Origin: Helicostylum pulchrum
Lineage: Eukaryota; Mucoromycota; Mucoromycetes; Mucorales; Mucoraceae
Reading direction: 5' to 3'
NCBI GenBank assembly: GCA_025677825.1
Contig: JAIXMO010000036.1
Span: forward strand, 186,001-250,000
Length of the DNA: 64,000 bases
Shown: one piece after another, positions 48,027 through 58,831 of the stretch
How positions within the stretch are numbered: the stretch's first letter is position 1
How the letters are laid out: the number at the start of each line of letters is the position of its first letter
Position numbers and translations under genes: made by a program
The notes under the pieces: model-generated
Databases searched by the model: none
What the model saw: the letters and a program-made list of their open reading frames with translations, nothing else
What the model was told of the DNA's origin: nothing

Positions 48027-49946
48027 TTAAGAAGTATAACGGAAACCAGGATGTCTATCACAAAGATCTTCTCCCTCGGCTTCCTTATTGAATTCTTCTT
48101 CAGTAAGATTATCACGTCTCTTATTTTCCTTATTCAAGAAATACTTGAAGATAAGAGAGATGACAACTACACTACACATAAGGCCCAAAGCAGCAGCGTT
48201 ACCGGTAACATAGGCAGGAGCATCTTCTGATCTATACATTTGACCACCAATAATACCACCGATATTACCGATAGAAATAATAAGAGCAATAGCAACACCA
48301 CGCTTAGTATGGCCACCAATATTGTTTGTGAACCAAGATAACATAGGAGGAACATGTCCGAATACACCAACAACAGTAATAATAGAAGCTACGTATCTTC
48401 CGGCAGCCCCTTGATCCTTAAGTCCAATAAGAAGAGCATACCCAAGAGCACCAATTGCGGCAGGAAAAGCAACGTGGTAACCACGCTCACCAGTCTTATC
48501 TGCGTGCATAGCGATAACAACAGTGAACGCACAAGCTATTTTTTTTTTTTTTGCATAGTGCATTAGTCATAAGTTTGTTTTTAAATGAGGTAGTTGTATG
48601 TAAGTATTTACCGATAGCATATGGAGGCGCAGACATGGCTTGTGCAGTGATACTAGTAAACCCCATTTCAGAAATAATACTAGGTAAGAATAAACTTAAA
48701 CTGTAGAGAGGAGTAGAACAACAGATGTAAAGAATAGCATGGATATAAACTCGGTAATCAGTGAAGGCAGCATAGAATTGTTTCCAAGAAAAGTGAGTTT
48801 CTACAGAAGGTCCGGCATCTTCTTTAAGACGTTGAACGATAATCTCACGCTCACGTTCATTAAGAACTAAATAAATAAAAAAGTTAGTATAACGTTTCGC
48901 CTAATCCCCTTGTCTCTCTCTACCACTTTTTTTTTTCTCACACAATCAGTAAGATTTTTCCCCACGGGTTTTCCCACATTCTTTTTTTAAAAAAAATTCG
49001 GCTTACATTTAGAGTTTTCAGGGAAATCTGGGAGATACAAGTAAGCGACAAAAGCTAAAATGAGGGTAGGAATAGCTTCAATAATGAAGATCCATTGCCA
49101 ACCGTGAAGGTTTTGAATGCCATCCATTTGCATAATACCATAAGCCTGAGGTAAAAAAAAGAAAAAAGAAAAAGCGGTTAGAGACATTATCTTTCTTGTT
49201 ACACGTTATATTAAAAGATTTTTTTACCAAAACACCACCGAAAGCCTACAAGCGAAAAAAAAATAATTAAAATGAGTACATGATATATTTTTATATATTG
49301 CTATAGAAATAACTTACACCAGCGAGAGTAGAAAAGGAAAAGAAAATGGCAACGCGAGTAGCTTGTTCTCCTCTTTTATACCATAATGTAAGATAGAAAA
49401 TAACACCAGGGAATAAACCAGCTTCAGTAATACCCAAGAAGAAACGAGCAGCTAAAAGACCAGCAGTGTTGGTACAAGCGGCCATAGCAGCCATAACAGT
49501 ACCCCAAGAAATCATAACGATAGGAATCCATTTACTAGGTCCAATAACCTTTAAGATCATATTGGAGGGAACCTCAAATAAGACCTAATAACACGAATAT
49601 TGTAAATAAATAACATTTTTGATAGATTAAAATAATAAAAAAAACTTACATAGCCGACAAAGAAAATGGATAATGAGAGGTTATAATCAGAAGGACTGAT
49701 ATTGAGGTCAGTAGTGATACCAGCTAACTTGGCATTACCAATGTTAACACGGTCCAAGAAGGAACAAAGGTATAAAAGACCAAGGAATGGAATGATTCGC
49801 TTATCTAATTTCCAAAGAACTGCTTTCAACTCTGCAGGAGAAGGTGGTGCATAATCACTATCAATTGAATGTTCAACTGAATTTTCAATATCAAGATCGG
49901 CAATTTCTTGCTTTTCATTGAACTTTGTCTCTTTATATTCAGTCAT
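48027..49946 (-). CDS. MFS transporter, anion:cation symporter (ACS/allantoate permease) type
   Basis: Six exons (49650-49946, 49318-49584, 49228-49245, 49007-49145, 48612-48866, 48027-48535) encode 494 residues. The 18-nt exon 3 codes AFGGVL and links LAG to AYGIMQ. The first helix starts at KRIIPFLGLLYLCSFLDRVNIGNAKLAG, the standard start of the Dal5/Tna1/Vht1 family, and LFEVPSNMILK, RFFLGITEAGLFPGVIFYLTLWYKR and HGWQWIFIIEAIPT follow. These transporters import vitamins, allantoate, nicotinate, or similar anions with protons. The tail after helix 12 is charged (NKRRDNLTEEEFNKE). The substrate is unknown. Confidence 0.92.
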
Positions 49947-50453
49947 TTAAAAAAAAAGGAAAAAAGAGGAAAGAGAGAGATAAAGTACTATTATATCTCC
50001 ACCCTCTCCCTCCCGCCCTCCCTTTTTATATGCTTGTCGCAGAGCAAAAGTGTGTAGACCACTTTGAATCGACTATAACAAATCATGTGAGTCAATCTCC
50101 ACATTTTAAGCTTTCAATGGCGATTTAGTGTAACCCAAAAATAACCCGGAGAATAATCTTGTTCAGTGACTAACATGTAATTATCCAATAGGAAGCCATT
50201 ATGATGATGTATACAACAAAATTCGGATTCAATACTCAATCTATTTGGCAAGTACAAAAGAGTAATTATAGAACCTTTTAAATCATTCTTTATATGTATA
50301 ATATTTACGACTTTTTGTATACATTTTGCATTAGTCAATAGAACAGATTTAATAATTCAACTGCAAAAAAAAAAAGAGAAAGAGAGAGAGAGGGGTATAA
50401 TACATTTATATAAAATTTGAATGTAACAGGTGGGTTTTGTGTGTGTGTACGTT
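49947..50453. other. Intergenic, MFS transporter 5' / SWC2 3'
   Basis: 507 bp between the ACS-type transporter start and the SWC2 stop, both genes on the minus strand. A pyrimidine-rich stretch (49990-50030) may belong to the transporter promoter. A GA-run sits at 50373-50393. Nothing else seen. Confidence 0.4.
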
Positions 50454-51869
50454 TTAATTGAAAGAATTCCAACCTTTTGGAACACCTTCAGCGCTAGGTA
50501 AATTACCCAGATATAAACTAGATGGAAACGACCAATTCTTCTCATGGTGCAGACAAGCTTTTATGATTTGATATGCTTGTAAATTAGCAAATGGTACACC
50601 TGTATGCGGATCACGGTATTTAGCAATTTCACCTGTAATTGGACATAGTATAGGCTTATTTGGCTTAGGGTATTTTTCTAACCAATTTGATAATTGGTTA
50701 ATCAAATCTACACGATCTAAATCTTCTCCAGGTTTATCTAGAAAATGTTCTAAATCTGGGCTTGTGTTAGGGTCTACAAACGTAATAAGGTTTCTTCCCA
50801 TCAAGTCGCTATCATCCATGTCCTTTTTAATTTGCCAGTCAACTACACTTTTATCCGTTATGCTTTCGGATTCATTATTACCCTCCGGATCTGCAGTAAC
50901 TAGAACCATTTGTCGCATTTTGGGTCGATCAAGTGATTTTCCGTCTGCAAATGAATAGTATCGTACGAACGGTCCTGAAATACCTTTCTTGTCCTTTTTT
51001 TTCGAATTCTCTTTACGTTCTTCTTCCTTTTGTTGCCACTCTAATAAGGAATTCTTGTTTCGTTCTTCTGTAATCTTTGCTTCTAACAACAATTCTTCTT
51101 GCGTTAGTTTATTTACAATAGGTCGATCCCTTTTAAGTTGCGAAGCCTATACTCATTTTTTTTTAGTATTCTAATCATAATACCAGTTATTTTATGTTTT
51201 ACCTTTCTCATATTCTGCTCTCTTATTTGACCTTCTACTTGTATTCTATTGAGCATTGTATTTTTTCTAGATGAATGGCGGGTGATACGATCCTCATCAA
51301 GATCATCTATTTTCGGTAAATGCGCCTTCTTTTTCCTTTGAGCGGGCTTTTTAATCGTGGTGGCGGCAGCAGCAGCAGCAGGAGGCGGATTAAACGCAGT
51401 TCTACGCGACTAGAACAAAATGTGTTGGTTTCAATATTTTGCATAAAATATAAGTTATACTGTACCCTTTTCTCTGATTTCTCTAGTTGTTTATCCAAAG
51501 CTTTTCCTTCTTCAATATGTTCCTGTTCTCCTTCAGAAGAATCTAAATCAAAGTCTGAATCCACTTTATCTTCTTCTTCCTCTTCTATCACTAGAATCAA
51601 TTTTATTCAGTATGTTGTACTGCTAGAAAAGACATTATTTTTATTTATTACCTTTAGAAGAGAATTCTTCATCGTCTTCACTTTCATTGTATTCAAATAA
51701 CTCTTCCATGTCCATTTCTTGATCTAGTAGTGCGCGCATACTATTAATTTTATTGAAGAGAGGAAAAAAAACAGTTACTTTCTATTCACTAAAACATAAA
51801 AGTTCGTTAGTGTTGTTGTTACCGACTACCAGCATTAGACCGCTTTTCTCTCTCTTGAACAAAAGACAT
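50454..51869 (-). CDS. SWC2: SWR1-complex subunit SWC2/VPS72 (YL1 family)
   Basis: Five exons (51823-51869, 51652-51740, 51466-51590, 51203-51409, 50454-51146) encode 386 residues. In the SWR1 chromatin-remodelling complex this subunit binds histone H2A.Z-H2B and nucleosome-free DNA. The N-terminus has RSNAGSRMRALLDQEM, then a long acidic H2A.Z-binding stretch (ESEDDEEF, EEEEEDKVDSDFD, LDSSEGEQE). The YL1 C-terminal domain shows KPILCPITGEIAKYRDPHTGVPFANLQAYQII. A charged coiled-coil stretch (ITEERNKNSLLEWQQKEEER) lies between. An Ala/Pro-rich low-complexity patch in exon 4 is polymorphism-prone (GCT/GCC repeats). Confidence 0.93.
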
Positions 51870-51965
51870 GATTATGAAGACGTAAATGAATAAAAATGAA
51901 AAAAAAGTAAAAAGGGTTTTTTTTTATTTAACAGTCCCTAAAAAACGACTCTGTGATTTATTTGT

Positions 51966-52347
51966 TTATTTGAAAGTAACAGCATTATCAATAAGTTCTT
52001 GGAAATCAAATTCGGCAGGAGATTTATGGAACTTTTCAACAAGCTTCAACTTTTGCTCACCACCAGTAACATAGAATTCTTGAAGAGCAAAAGTCAAGAA
52101 TTGAGCGTTACTAGTATCCAACATACGAGGATCGTCATTGATATCACCCTTCATCAATACAATACCCTTTGACTTTTGAAGTTCAGGGAAATGTGTTAAA
52201 GTAAGGAAAGGTCTAGCTTCGGATCCTTTTGTCTTGTATTCCAAAAGAGAAGTAAAATTAACTTGATGAAAGCTGAATTGAAGGAAGAAGAACTCGACGC
52301 CTTGTTCACGAGGCATAGGCAAAACAAACTAAGAAACTATTAAAACT

Positions 52348-52387
<40 letters not shown>

Positions 52388-53113
52388 ATGTTCTTACCAT
52401 TGGGTACTTTTGACTACGTTCATAAAGTTTTTCATAGATATCACTAGGAATAGCAGCGGTAATACAATCTTTATTTGCATGACCTGCATTCCAAATTTGA
52501 GCAATATTTTCTGGTGTCTCTTTTTCAAATAATTCAAGCTTGACAAGTTTATCTAAAGTCTATTTGTTTTTTGTTTGTCAGCGCACAATATGATTATCTC
52601 GTTTAAAATCTTACAGGTGCAGAGGAATCATAAGGTAATTGAGATTTTGCTGCAATAGTTGAAGCAGATGCCTTTTTTGCAGTGCTAGCAGCAATTTTAG
52701 GATCAATCTTCTTGGGATTTGCAGCCTTCATCTTTTTGGCTGCTTCATCCTTAATCTTTTGCTTTAATTCTTCGACAGTAAGACCTTCTCTATATATCGT
52801 TATCTAAGCCGTTAAATTCTCTTGTATTATTTCCTTTTTCAAACTGTGTGCAAACCTTTTAGCAATTTCTTTAATTTTATCAGCATATTTAGATTCGAAA
52901 TCAGCAGCTTTTACTTGAGCAGTATAAAATCTATTTTGTCCTAATTATCGATTATTAACAAACTTTTTAACCCTGGAGTAAACTGATAACAATATACTAA
53001 CCAAGTCTCAAGTTGATAAAACTTTTTTCAAGTTGAACAAAAGGTTTAGAAGCAACCTTCTTTTGATAAGTATTCAAGTTCCTAGCAACTTGACGAGAAA
53101 TAGTTGAAAGCAT
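51966..53113 (-). CDS. ATP11: F1-ATPase assembly chaperone ATP11 (ATPAF1)
   Basis: Five exons (53002-53113, 52856-52940, 52615-52789, 52398-52559, 51966-52328) encode 298 residues. ATP11 binds free F1 beta subunits in the mitochondrial matrix until they pair with alpha. The N-terminal region (MLSTISRQVARNLNTYQKKV) is a likely presequence. The core carries ENIAQIWNAGHA, then PMFVLPMPREQGVEFFFLQF, FTSLLEYKTKGSEARPFLTL, KGIVLMKGDI and the FALQEFY end, in the order known for ATP11/ATPAF1. Donors GTTAGT and GTTTGC are non-consensus but both keep phase. It is divergent from OXA1, with 214 bp between starts. Confidence 0.93.
52349..52384 (-). repeat. (TC)n microsatellite in ATP11 intron 4
   Basis: About 34 nt of alternating T and C (AG on the coding strand) inside intron 52329-52397. 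Confidence 0.9.
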
Positions 53114-53327
53114 ATTGAGACAATGAACTAAAATAAAACAAAAAAGAAAAAAGTTTTTTGATGTCAAAAAGTTTATATATTTTGCAGGGCAGTTGTTCCC
53201 CAATTAAGACAGTGGAGTAAGTACGTGACTTGCTTTGACTCTCTTTTTTTTTTTTTTTCAAGAACATTGGACCCTAGTATTCTTTTACCTTTCAAAAAAA
53301 AAAAGTAACCCTTTTAAAACAATAGCT
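53114..53327. promoter_or_regulatory. Bidirectional promoter ATP11 / OXA1
   Basis: 214 bp between the divergent start codons of two genes for assembly of mitochondrial inner-membrane complexes. It contains a T-run (53244-53257) and an A-run (53295-53305). The spacer is short enough that shared regulation is likely, but this is inference. Confidence 0.6.
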
Positions 53328-54716
53328 ATGTTTGGAATCACAACAAGATTAGCTTCTAAAAAGTAAACCAGAAAAAATGAATAAAAAAAAGTTACAATAG
53401 TTAAACCCAGTCATTTATTATTGTAGTGCGTTCGCTCGTATTGGAAACCAAACAACTGCTCGTATGGTAAGTTAAAAAAAAAAAAAGTGGTTGTAAAAAA
53501 TAACTAACAATAAAATAAAAAAAAAGTTATCAACTGGTTTGATAGCTAATACTAGATTTCAACCTTTAAGTGTTGTTGCCAAGAGAGCAAGCACCCGTAT
53601 GTTGGGTAACAGTGTACTTTTAAATCATATTGGTGTTCGTCACTTGAGTACAGAAGAAACAGTTACAGAGACACCTAAATTAATGGATTCCGCCAACGAG
53701 ATTATCCAACAAGCCGCACAAACCAGCTCACCCGACGCATTAGTTCACGCCGCAGCACAAATGGGAGACTTTAAAGCACTTGGATTATGTAATATGACAC
53801 CTGTTGGTGGATTAGAGGCCATGTTTGAATATATCCATGTCACCAGTGGTTTACCATGGTGGGGTACCATTGCCTTAGCCACTGTTGCTGTGCGTTTGCT
53901 TCTTTTACCTTTAATGATTAAGATTCAAAGAAATAACGCTAAATTAATGAATATCAACCCAGATGTCAACCGTATCATGGAAAACTTAAAATCAGCTCAA
54001 TCTCAAGGTGATTCTTTAGCAACCGGTAAATATACACAAGAAATTCAATCTCTTTTCAAAAAGAACAATTGTCATCCTATGAAATCAATGGGTCTCCCCC
54101 TTATCCAAATGCCCGTCATGATTTCTTTCTTCATGGCTATTCGTAGTATGGCCGAAGTACCCGTTCCTGGATTATCTGATGAAGGTATTTTATGGTTCCA
54201 AAATTTGGCCGAAAAGGATCCCTACTATATTCTTCCCGTCGTCAGTGCTGCTGGTGTAATGGCTGTTTTAGAAGCCGGTACCGAAGCTGGTGCTTCTAAC
54301 CCTCAAAGTAAGGGTATGAAGAACGTTTTCCGTGCTCTTACTCTTGTGATGATCCCATTCACTGCGTGGATGCCTAGTGTAAGTTTCTTTTTTTTTAAAA
54401 AAAAATATACGTGTATATGTGTACAATTCATATTAAATCTGTAAAAAATTTTTAGGGTGTATTTGTTTATTGGGTTACTTCCAATTTCTTTTCCATTGGT
54501 CAAATTCTTACATTAAAAAATCCTGCTGTTCGTAAAGTACTCAATATCCCTCAACTTTTAAAGAAGCCAGAAGAACTTCATAAGAATACCAAGGGGTTCA
54601 TGGAGAACTTTAAAGATCAACAAAAGCACCACGATAAATTAGAAAAGGAACGTGCTATCCGTGAAAGACAACAAGCTTCTGCCGCTGCTAGAAGAGCCGC
54701 TAAGCGTAGATTCTAA
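53328..54716 (+). CDS. OXA1: Mitochondrial membrane insertase OXA1
   Basis: Four exons (53328-53362, 53427-53466, 53527-54378, 54456-54716) encode 395 residues. Oxa1 inserts mitochondrially made proteins such as Cox2 and Atp9 into the inner membrane. The N-terminus is Arg/Ser/Ala-rich and fits a presequence. The YidC/Oxa1 core begins at GLPWWGTIALATVAVRLLLLPLMIK, and continues NNCHPMKSMGLPLIQMPVMISFFMA and GVFVYWVTSNFFSIGQ. The C-terminal 80 residues are a basic coiled coil (KHHDKLEKERAIRERQQ, ending ARRAAKRRF), the ribosome-binding tail of true Oxa1 rather than Cox18. The short first two exons (35 and 40 nt) are well supported by phase. Confidence 0.95.
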
Positions 54717-56191
54717 AAAAAAATACATCTTCTCTTTAGACAGTTAATAAAAAAATTAAAAAAAAGTTGTAAAATTGTATAATTATTTAATAACAATTCT
54801 ATGTCCGTCTTTATATATTATAGTCCACTTATTACCCAGTTGACTTTCATGCAAACGTAAAAAAAAAAAGTGTATTAATAAAAGAAAGCTGCCAATATAA
54901 ATACATCCATAAGCAGCGATTTATAAGTAGTGCGATTAAAAAGCATATAGCTTAAATATACGTACCAAAGTATTTACACCAGAAATAAGAGTATAGGACG
55001 TTTGATTCACACAAAAAAATATATTTTACAAACTATACATCAAACATTCCAGCGGTATTTAGATGTTTTGTTGAAGCAAGGTAATCTCCCTTCGAGTGTA
55101 CATCCGAGTTACTTTCTTTTAATCATCTTTTTTTGTTTTTTGCTGCTGTCTGCAATTGATGGTTATATTCTCGTTTGTAATTCGTCTGGTCGTTATGCAC
55201 TCGTAGGTATGAGCAGGTCCTTCAGTGTACTTGGACCTAATTGTTATCAACACTGCGATACAGTTATTTATTTATTTACCCCTATTTTTAAACTCAAAAA
55301 GATCGGTATGTCAAAGTATGATGGTTTACAATAAGTTTCATGAAGATGATTTTCTTTTTTTTTTTCTATAGTGCCTTATTTCATTTAAAACTTATTTGTT
55401 TCTCTCTCTTGGTGAGCTCTATTACCTTTAACTCTCGTATTCTTTCCTGCCATCTACCTTTCAACCTCTCTCTTTGTTCTTTCCGTTTGCTCCAACTGGA
55501 CATTTTGAACCTTCCGTTTCTATTTGAACACATCTTTATTCGAAACTGTATCGTAGTGAGGTATAAGAGTTAGTTATTTACAGCAGACACTTCTCTACTC
55601 ATGTTATTCCAACCAGTGTAGCAATTTGCGCTTCTGCAATCTTTTTGGGTGCTTACTGCATTTGAATCATCCGCTTTTTTTTTTCTGGAGAGGCGGTTTG
55701 TGGGTTTACTTCTTCTCCGCGTACTCTTTATTGCAAGTTGAGGATGCAGATCTGTAAATCTACAAAATTGTAATGGCCCAAATTGGGAAAATAGATCCTT
55801 TTATATCTTTTTTTGAGTTTAAAAATAGCGGTAAATAAAAAATATATAAAAATTTGTACAGCAAAATTCCAGACCACTATATGCGTTTATATTATGTATA
55901 CGAGGCCGTATACATGTATACGGAAATGGGATTACTAATAGTAACAGCTCCACTTTATTATTTTATGATGTATTAGCACTGGATTACGTATATCGTACTC
56001 TTAAAACTGTATTTTATAAGGTCATAATTTCTGCACTTGTTTTAAATTTTACGTACTCTTACAATCAACAGCATGTATGCCGTTATACATCGTGTATAGT
56101 ACTGACACTGTTATTTGAGTCGGGATAACCCTAGATTATTAAGCTTGAGAAATTGCTATCGCTTCTTTAAGAATCATGACCTGTAGCAAAC
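54717..56191. other. Intergenic, OXA1 3' side
   Basis: About 1.5 kb. Frames at 55002-55334 and 55340-55573 are hydrophobic, low-information and without recognised motif, so they are not called. AATAAAA-like strings follow OXA1 (54745). No repeat or RNA gene recognised. Confidence 0.35.
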
Positions 56192-56520
56192 ATGAAAATT
56201 GAAGAGACCAAGGATATTGTAAAGCAATATGATCGTTCCGAGAATGACATTGAAGCCAGCTTTTGAAAATGTGCTAACGATTATCTTATTGATCAATTTA
56301 TCAACACTAGTAGCGTACCAATGTCTATGGTGGATTTATTGAAAAGCGTACTCGTATCGCTCGCTCTTTGCTGAAAAGACTGGTGATTTGATTTCCTTTG
56401 GTCGTGCTTTAATTGCTAACCACCCTGATCTTCCTGAACGGCTTTAAAACGGTTGGGAAACTCAACAGGTACGATAAAAGTACTTTCTATACTGATGATG
56501 CTGTTGGGTACCCTTGGTTA
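56192..56520 (+). pseudogene. Old Yellow Enzyme (NADPH dehydrogenase) relic
   Basis: Short pieces in the order of an OYE-family flavoenzyme. IEETKDIVKQY (56198-56230) and EASF interrupted by TGA come first. Then NDYLIDQFINTSS, GGFIEKRTRIARS in the next frame, AEKTGDLISFGRALIANHPDLPERL, an in-frame TAA, and YDKSTFYTDDAVGY in a further frame. At least two stops and two to three frameshifts are present, and the N-terminal half is missing. The match to the family sequence NGYLIDQF and DLISFGR...NPDL is clear. It is a dead fragment, perhaps from a gene duplication; no intact OYE lies in this window. Confidence 0.72.
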
Positions 56521-57066
56521 TTTCTTCCTTATTTATAATTCACATACACTCCTAATTAAAGCTCAAAAAAATATAACTTGGTTGGCATAACTATTAACAG
56601 TACTTTATGTAGTTGGTATATTTATAGTTTAAAGTATAGTATCTAGTTTACTGTTGATCGATTTTTTTTTAAAAAAAAGAGTCGCCCAGCTGCAATTGAT
56701 TACACTAAAGATTCTGCTCGTAGAAATTGAAATAAATAACAAACAATACGGAAATAACTATTGGTTATACAAAAAAAAAAAAAAAAAATCGTTTACCTAC
56801 AGTCAAAAAGTAACATTTATACAGTGAATATAATCAATCTCAATTTATATTTCCAAAGAAAATAAAAAACTGCTATTTAACAAGTTGAAAAGGACAGGTA
56901 AATTTTGGTAGTTATATTTGGCTTAAACGCTTGGCATTATTTCCAAGAAAATACTTACGCATGCCTTATTCTTACGTCATTTGATTTTTTTTCGAAACAT
57001 TAAACCCCTTTTGAAAAACTAGTGGTTTTTTTCTTCTTCTTTTCACTAGTTACTCAAAAAAAAATA
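56521..57066. other. Spacer between OYE relic and small gene
   Basis: About 550 bp. A short frame near 56680-56733 could be further OYE debris but has no recognisable motif. A-run at 56770-56788. It also holds the promoter of the 139-residue gene (CT-rich just before the ATG). Confidence 0.35.
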
Positions 57067-57663
57067 ATGGCAGAAGAAAATATTAACACGTTAGCTGAAA
57101 AGTATCAAGAACTTCGTAGTATTCCAGGTAAAGTTGGTGGAGGAGAGTATAATGAAAGAGTTGATTCTCCTACTGGTGAGAAGTATACTGTTTTAAAGGT
57201 ATATAAAAGAAAAAGAAAAAGAAAAAAAAAGATTATCTAAAAAAAAAAGTGAGAGTAGGCATTAGGTGAACAACTTGGTTTACCTGGTACTCCCGCGTCT
57301 GATATCTTATCTAAACTTGGTAAGCCAGACGAGTTGACCCCATCTCTTCAACAAAAGTCTGCTACTGTCCAAACTATGCCAGGTAAATAAAATATCGTTT
57401 TTTTTATGCAAGAAAAAAATAACATTTTTTTTTTAAAAGGCCCGGCTATTCCGGCAGGTGAAGGTGGTGCGTCTGCTGAGAGCACCGGGCAAGCCTTTTA
57501 TTTTGTGTATAATCTTCGCCCCAAAGAAGACTATCTTTATTTCAAGGTAAAATAATTAAATTGTATATCACGTATCATTTTTTTTTAACTTTATTTTATT
57601 ATATAGATTGACCCTGTTAAAGAAACTGTTATTACCTCTGATTGGCACAGATCTTCAGAATAG
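57067..57663 (+). CDS. Small conserved-looking protein, function unknown
   Basis: Four exons (57067-57198, 57259-57382, 57440-57546, 57607-57663) encode 139 residues in one consistent frame. I do not recognise the family. Visible are a polar N-terminus (AEKYQELRSIPGKVGGGEYNER), a segment PGTPASDILSKLGKPDEL, a Pro/Gly linker and an ordered end (QAFYFVYNLRPKEDYLYFKI, then ETVITSDWHRSSE). The pairing of DILSKLGKPDE with a strand-rich end resembles the BamE/SmpA fold (small alpha-beta-beta proteins), a weak structural guess only. No signal peptide or membrane segment. The four clean introns make it a real gene. Confidence 0.72.
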
Positions 57664-58336
57664 GTTTTTTGTGTGAATAAAAAAAAAAAGAAAGTTTATT
57701 ACCAAAAAACTTTCTTCTTGTCAAAAAGTATATAACAGATCTTGGTTTTTGTTTATATAAAGTGGTTTTTTTTTTATCGAATCGGATACGACAGTATACA
57801 AACTTTTTTCTTTTTTATCACTTCCTTTAAAAAACCTTTTTAGACCAGGTGTGTAGTGTCAGTACTAACAAAGATATGAATGTTTTCGATGGTGATGATA
57901 CTGTGAGGGTAAATCAACTATTTGAGACATGATAGAATATTAGTTTCAAAGGAAATGTAGCCAATGGTTATGAGTAACACTTACATTGGGATGTTCAAAT
58001 TAATTATTGTTGAAGAGGAAAGAATAATTAAAAAGTTAGTGTCGTTAACACTTGTTCATTTTGCGTTTGATAAAATTCTAACTGATAAAGTTCTTCTTAG
58101 AGCACTGGCCATCCGTAAAGGTAAACGAAAAGCAACAGACTAAAGACTTGAAAAGTTATCTTTTCGGCTAAACATTTTTCATGTGCCAGGAAATATAAAC
58201 CTTAATAATTGTATCGTCGTTTTAATATGCAGTATCTAGTTAATCTAGGAACCGAGTTAGCTTTCAAAAAGTAATTCATTCGTTGAGTGAAACATAGAAA
58301 GTATACTTATACAATCACAACGTGGAATACAAATAG
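57664..58336. other. Spacer with possible decayed element sequence
   Basis: About 670 bp after the small gene. A fragment reading FDKILTDKVLLRALAIRKGKRK (about 58065-58135) stands upstream of the TnpB/Fanzor-like relic in another frame and might be part of the same decayed element. No other feature seen. Confidence 0.3.
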
Positions 58337-58831
58337 GTAGGGTGTGGTATAGTTGCAAAAGAAAAATATGTAGATCGGTTATGCTCCGCTGAAAGAAAGT
58401 ATGTCTCTGGCGATAAGAAACGTAGAACTATCATGTTTGTAGGAGATCGCGGTTACGGGTTTGGATCTACAATAAAAGGTCATCTAAAGTACTGTGGGGT
58501 CTGGAAGCTCAAGATACATAGTTTGTATACCTCCGTTTGCGAAACAAAGGAACACAACACTTCACAGACTTGTGTTTTCTGTTTTAAAAAACAACAGCCG
58601 GTGTCAGTGTCGTAAAAAAAAAACAACAAGACAATCCTGAAAACAGTAAACGAAACATCTGTATGCACTAATAATAATTGCGTATCAGTGAAACTATCTT
58701 GTTCCCACAAGTCAAGAGATTCCGTTTCCGCTTTGGCAATAGATATATCTAGTTTAACAAGCCTTATTTTCGGTTTGCCTCTCCCTCTTTCAGTCCCAAG
58801 AAAATCAGTCAACCAAACACTGATCAAATAA
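58337..58831 (+). pseudogene. TnpB/Fanzor-like protein, C-terminal relic
   Basis: One frame runs from 58337 to TAA at 58831, broken by a TAA at 58613-58615. It reads CGIVAKEKYVDRLCS, then RRTIMFVGDRGYGFGS, KGHLKYCGVWKLKIH, EHNTSQTCVFCF; after the stop VNETSVCTNNNCVSVK and SHKSRDSVSALAI. The arrangement TSQTCxxC ... CxxxxC ... RDxxSALAI is like the C-terminal zinc ribbon and last RuvC segment of OrfB/TnpB/Fanzor nucleases (TSQxCxxC ... C..C ... RDxNAAxNI). Only one stop breaks the frame, so decay may be recent. The N-terminal RuvC motifs are missing or unrecognised, and no guide-RNA region can be defined. Similar proteins seem common in Mucorales (from memory). Confidence 0.5.

Noticed and set aside
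55002..55573. Two consecutive plus-strand open frames of 110 and 77 codons
   Set aside because: Hydrophobic, low-information sequence with no recognised domain; no splice sites that would join them into a longer protein.
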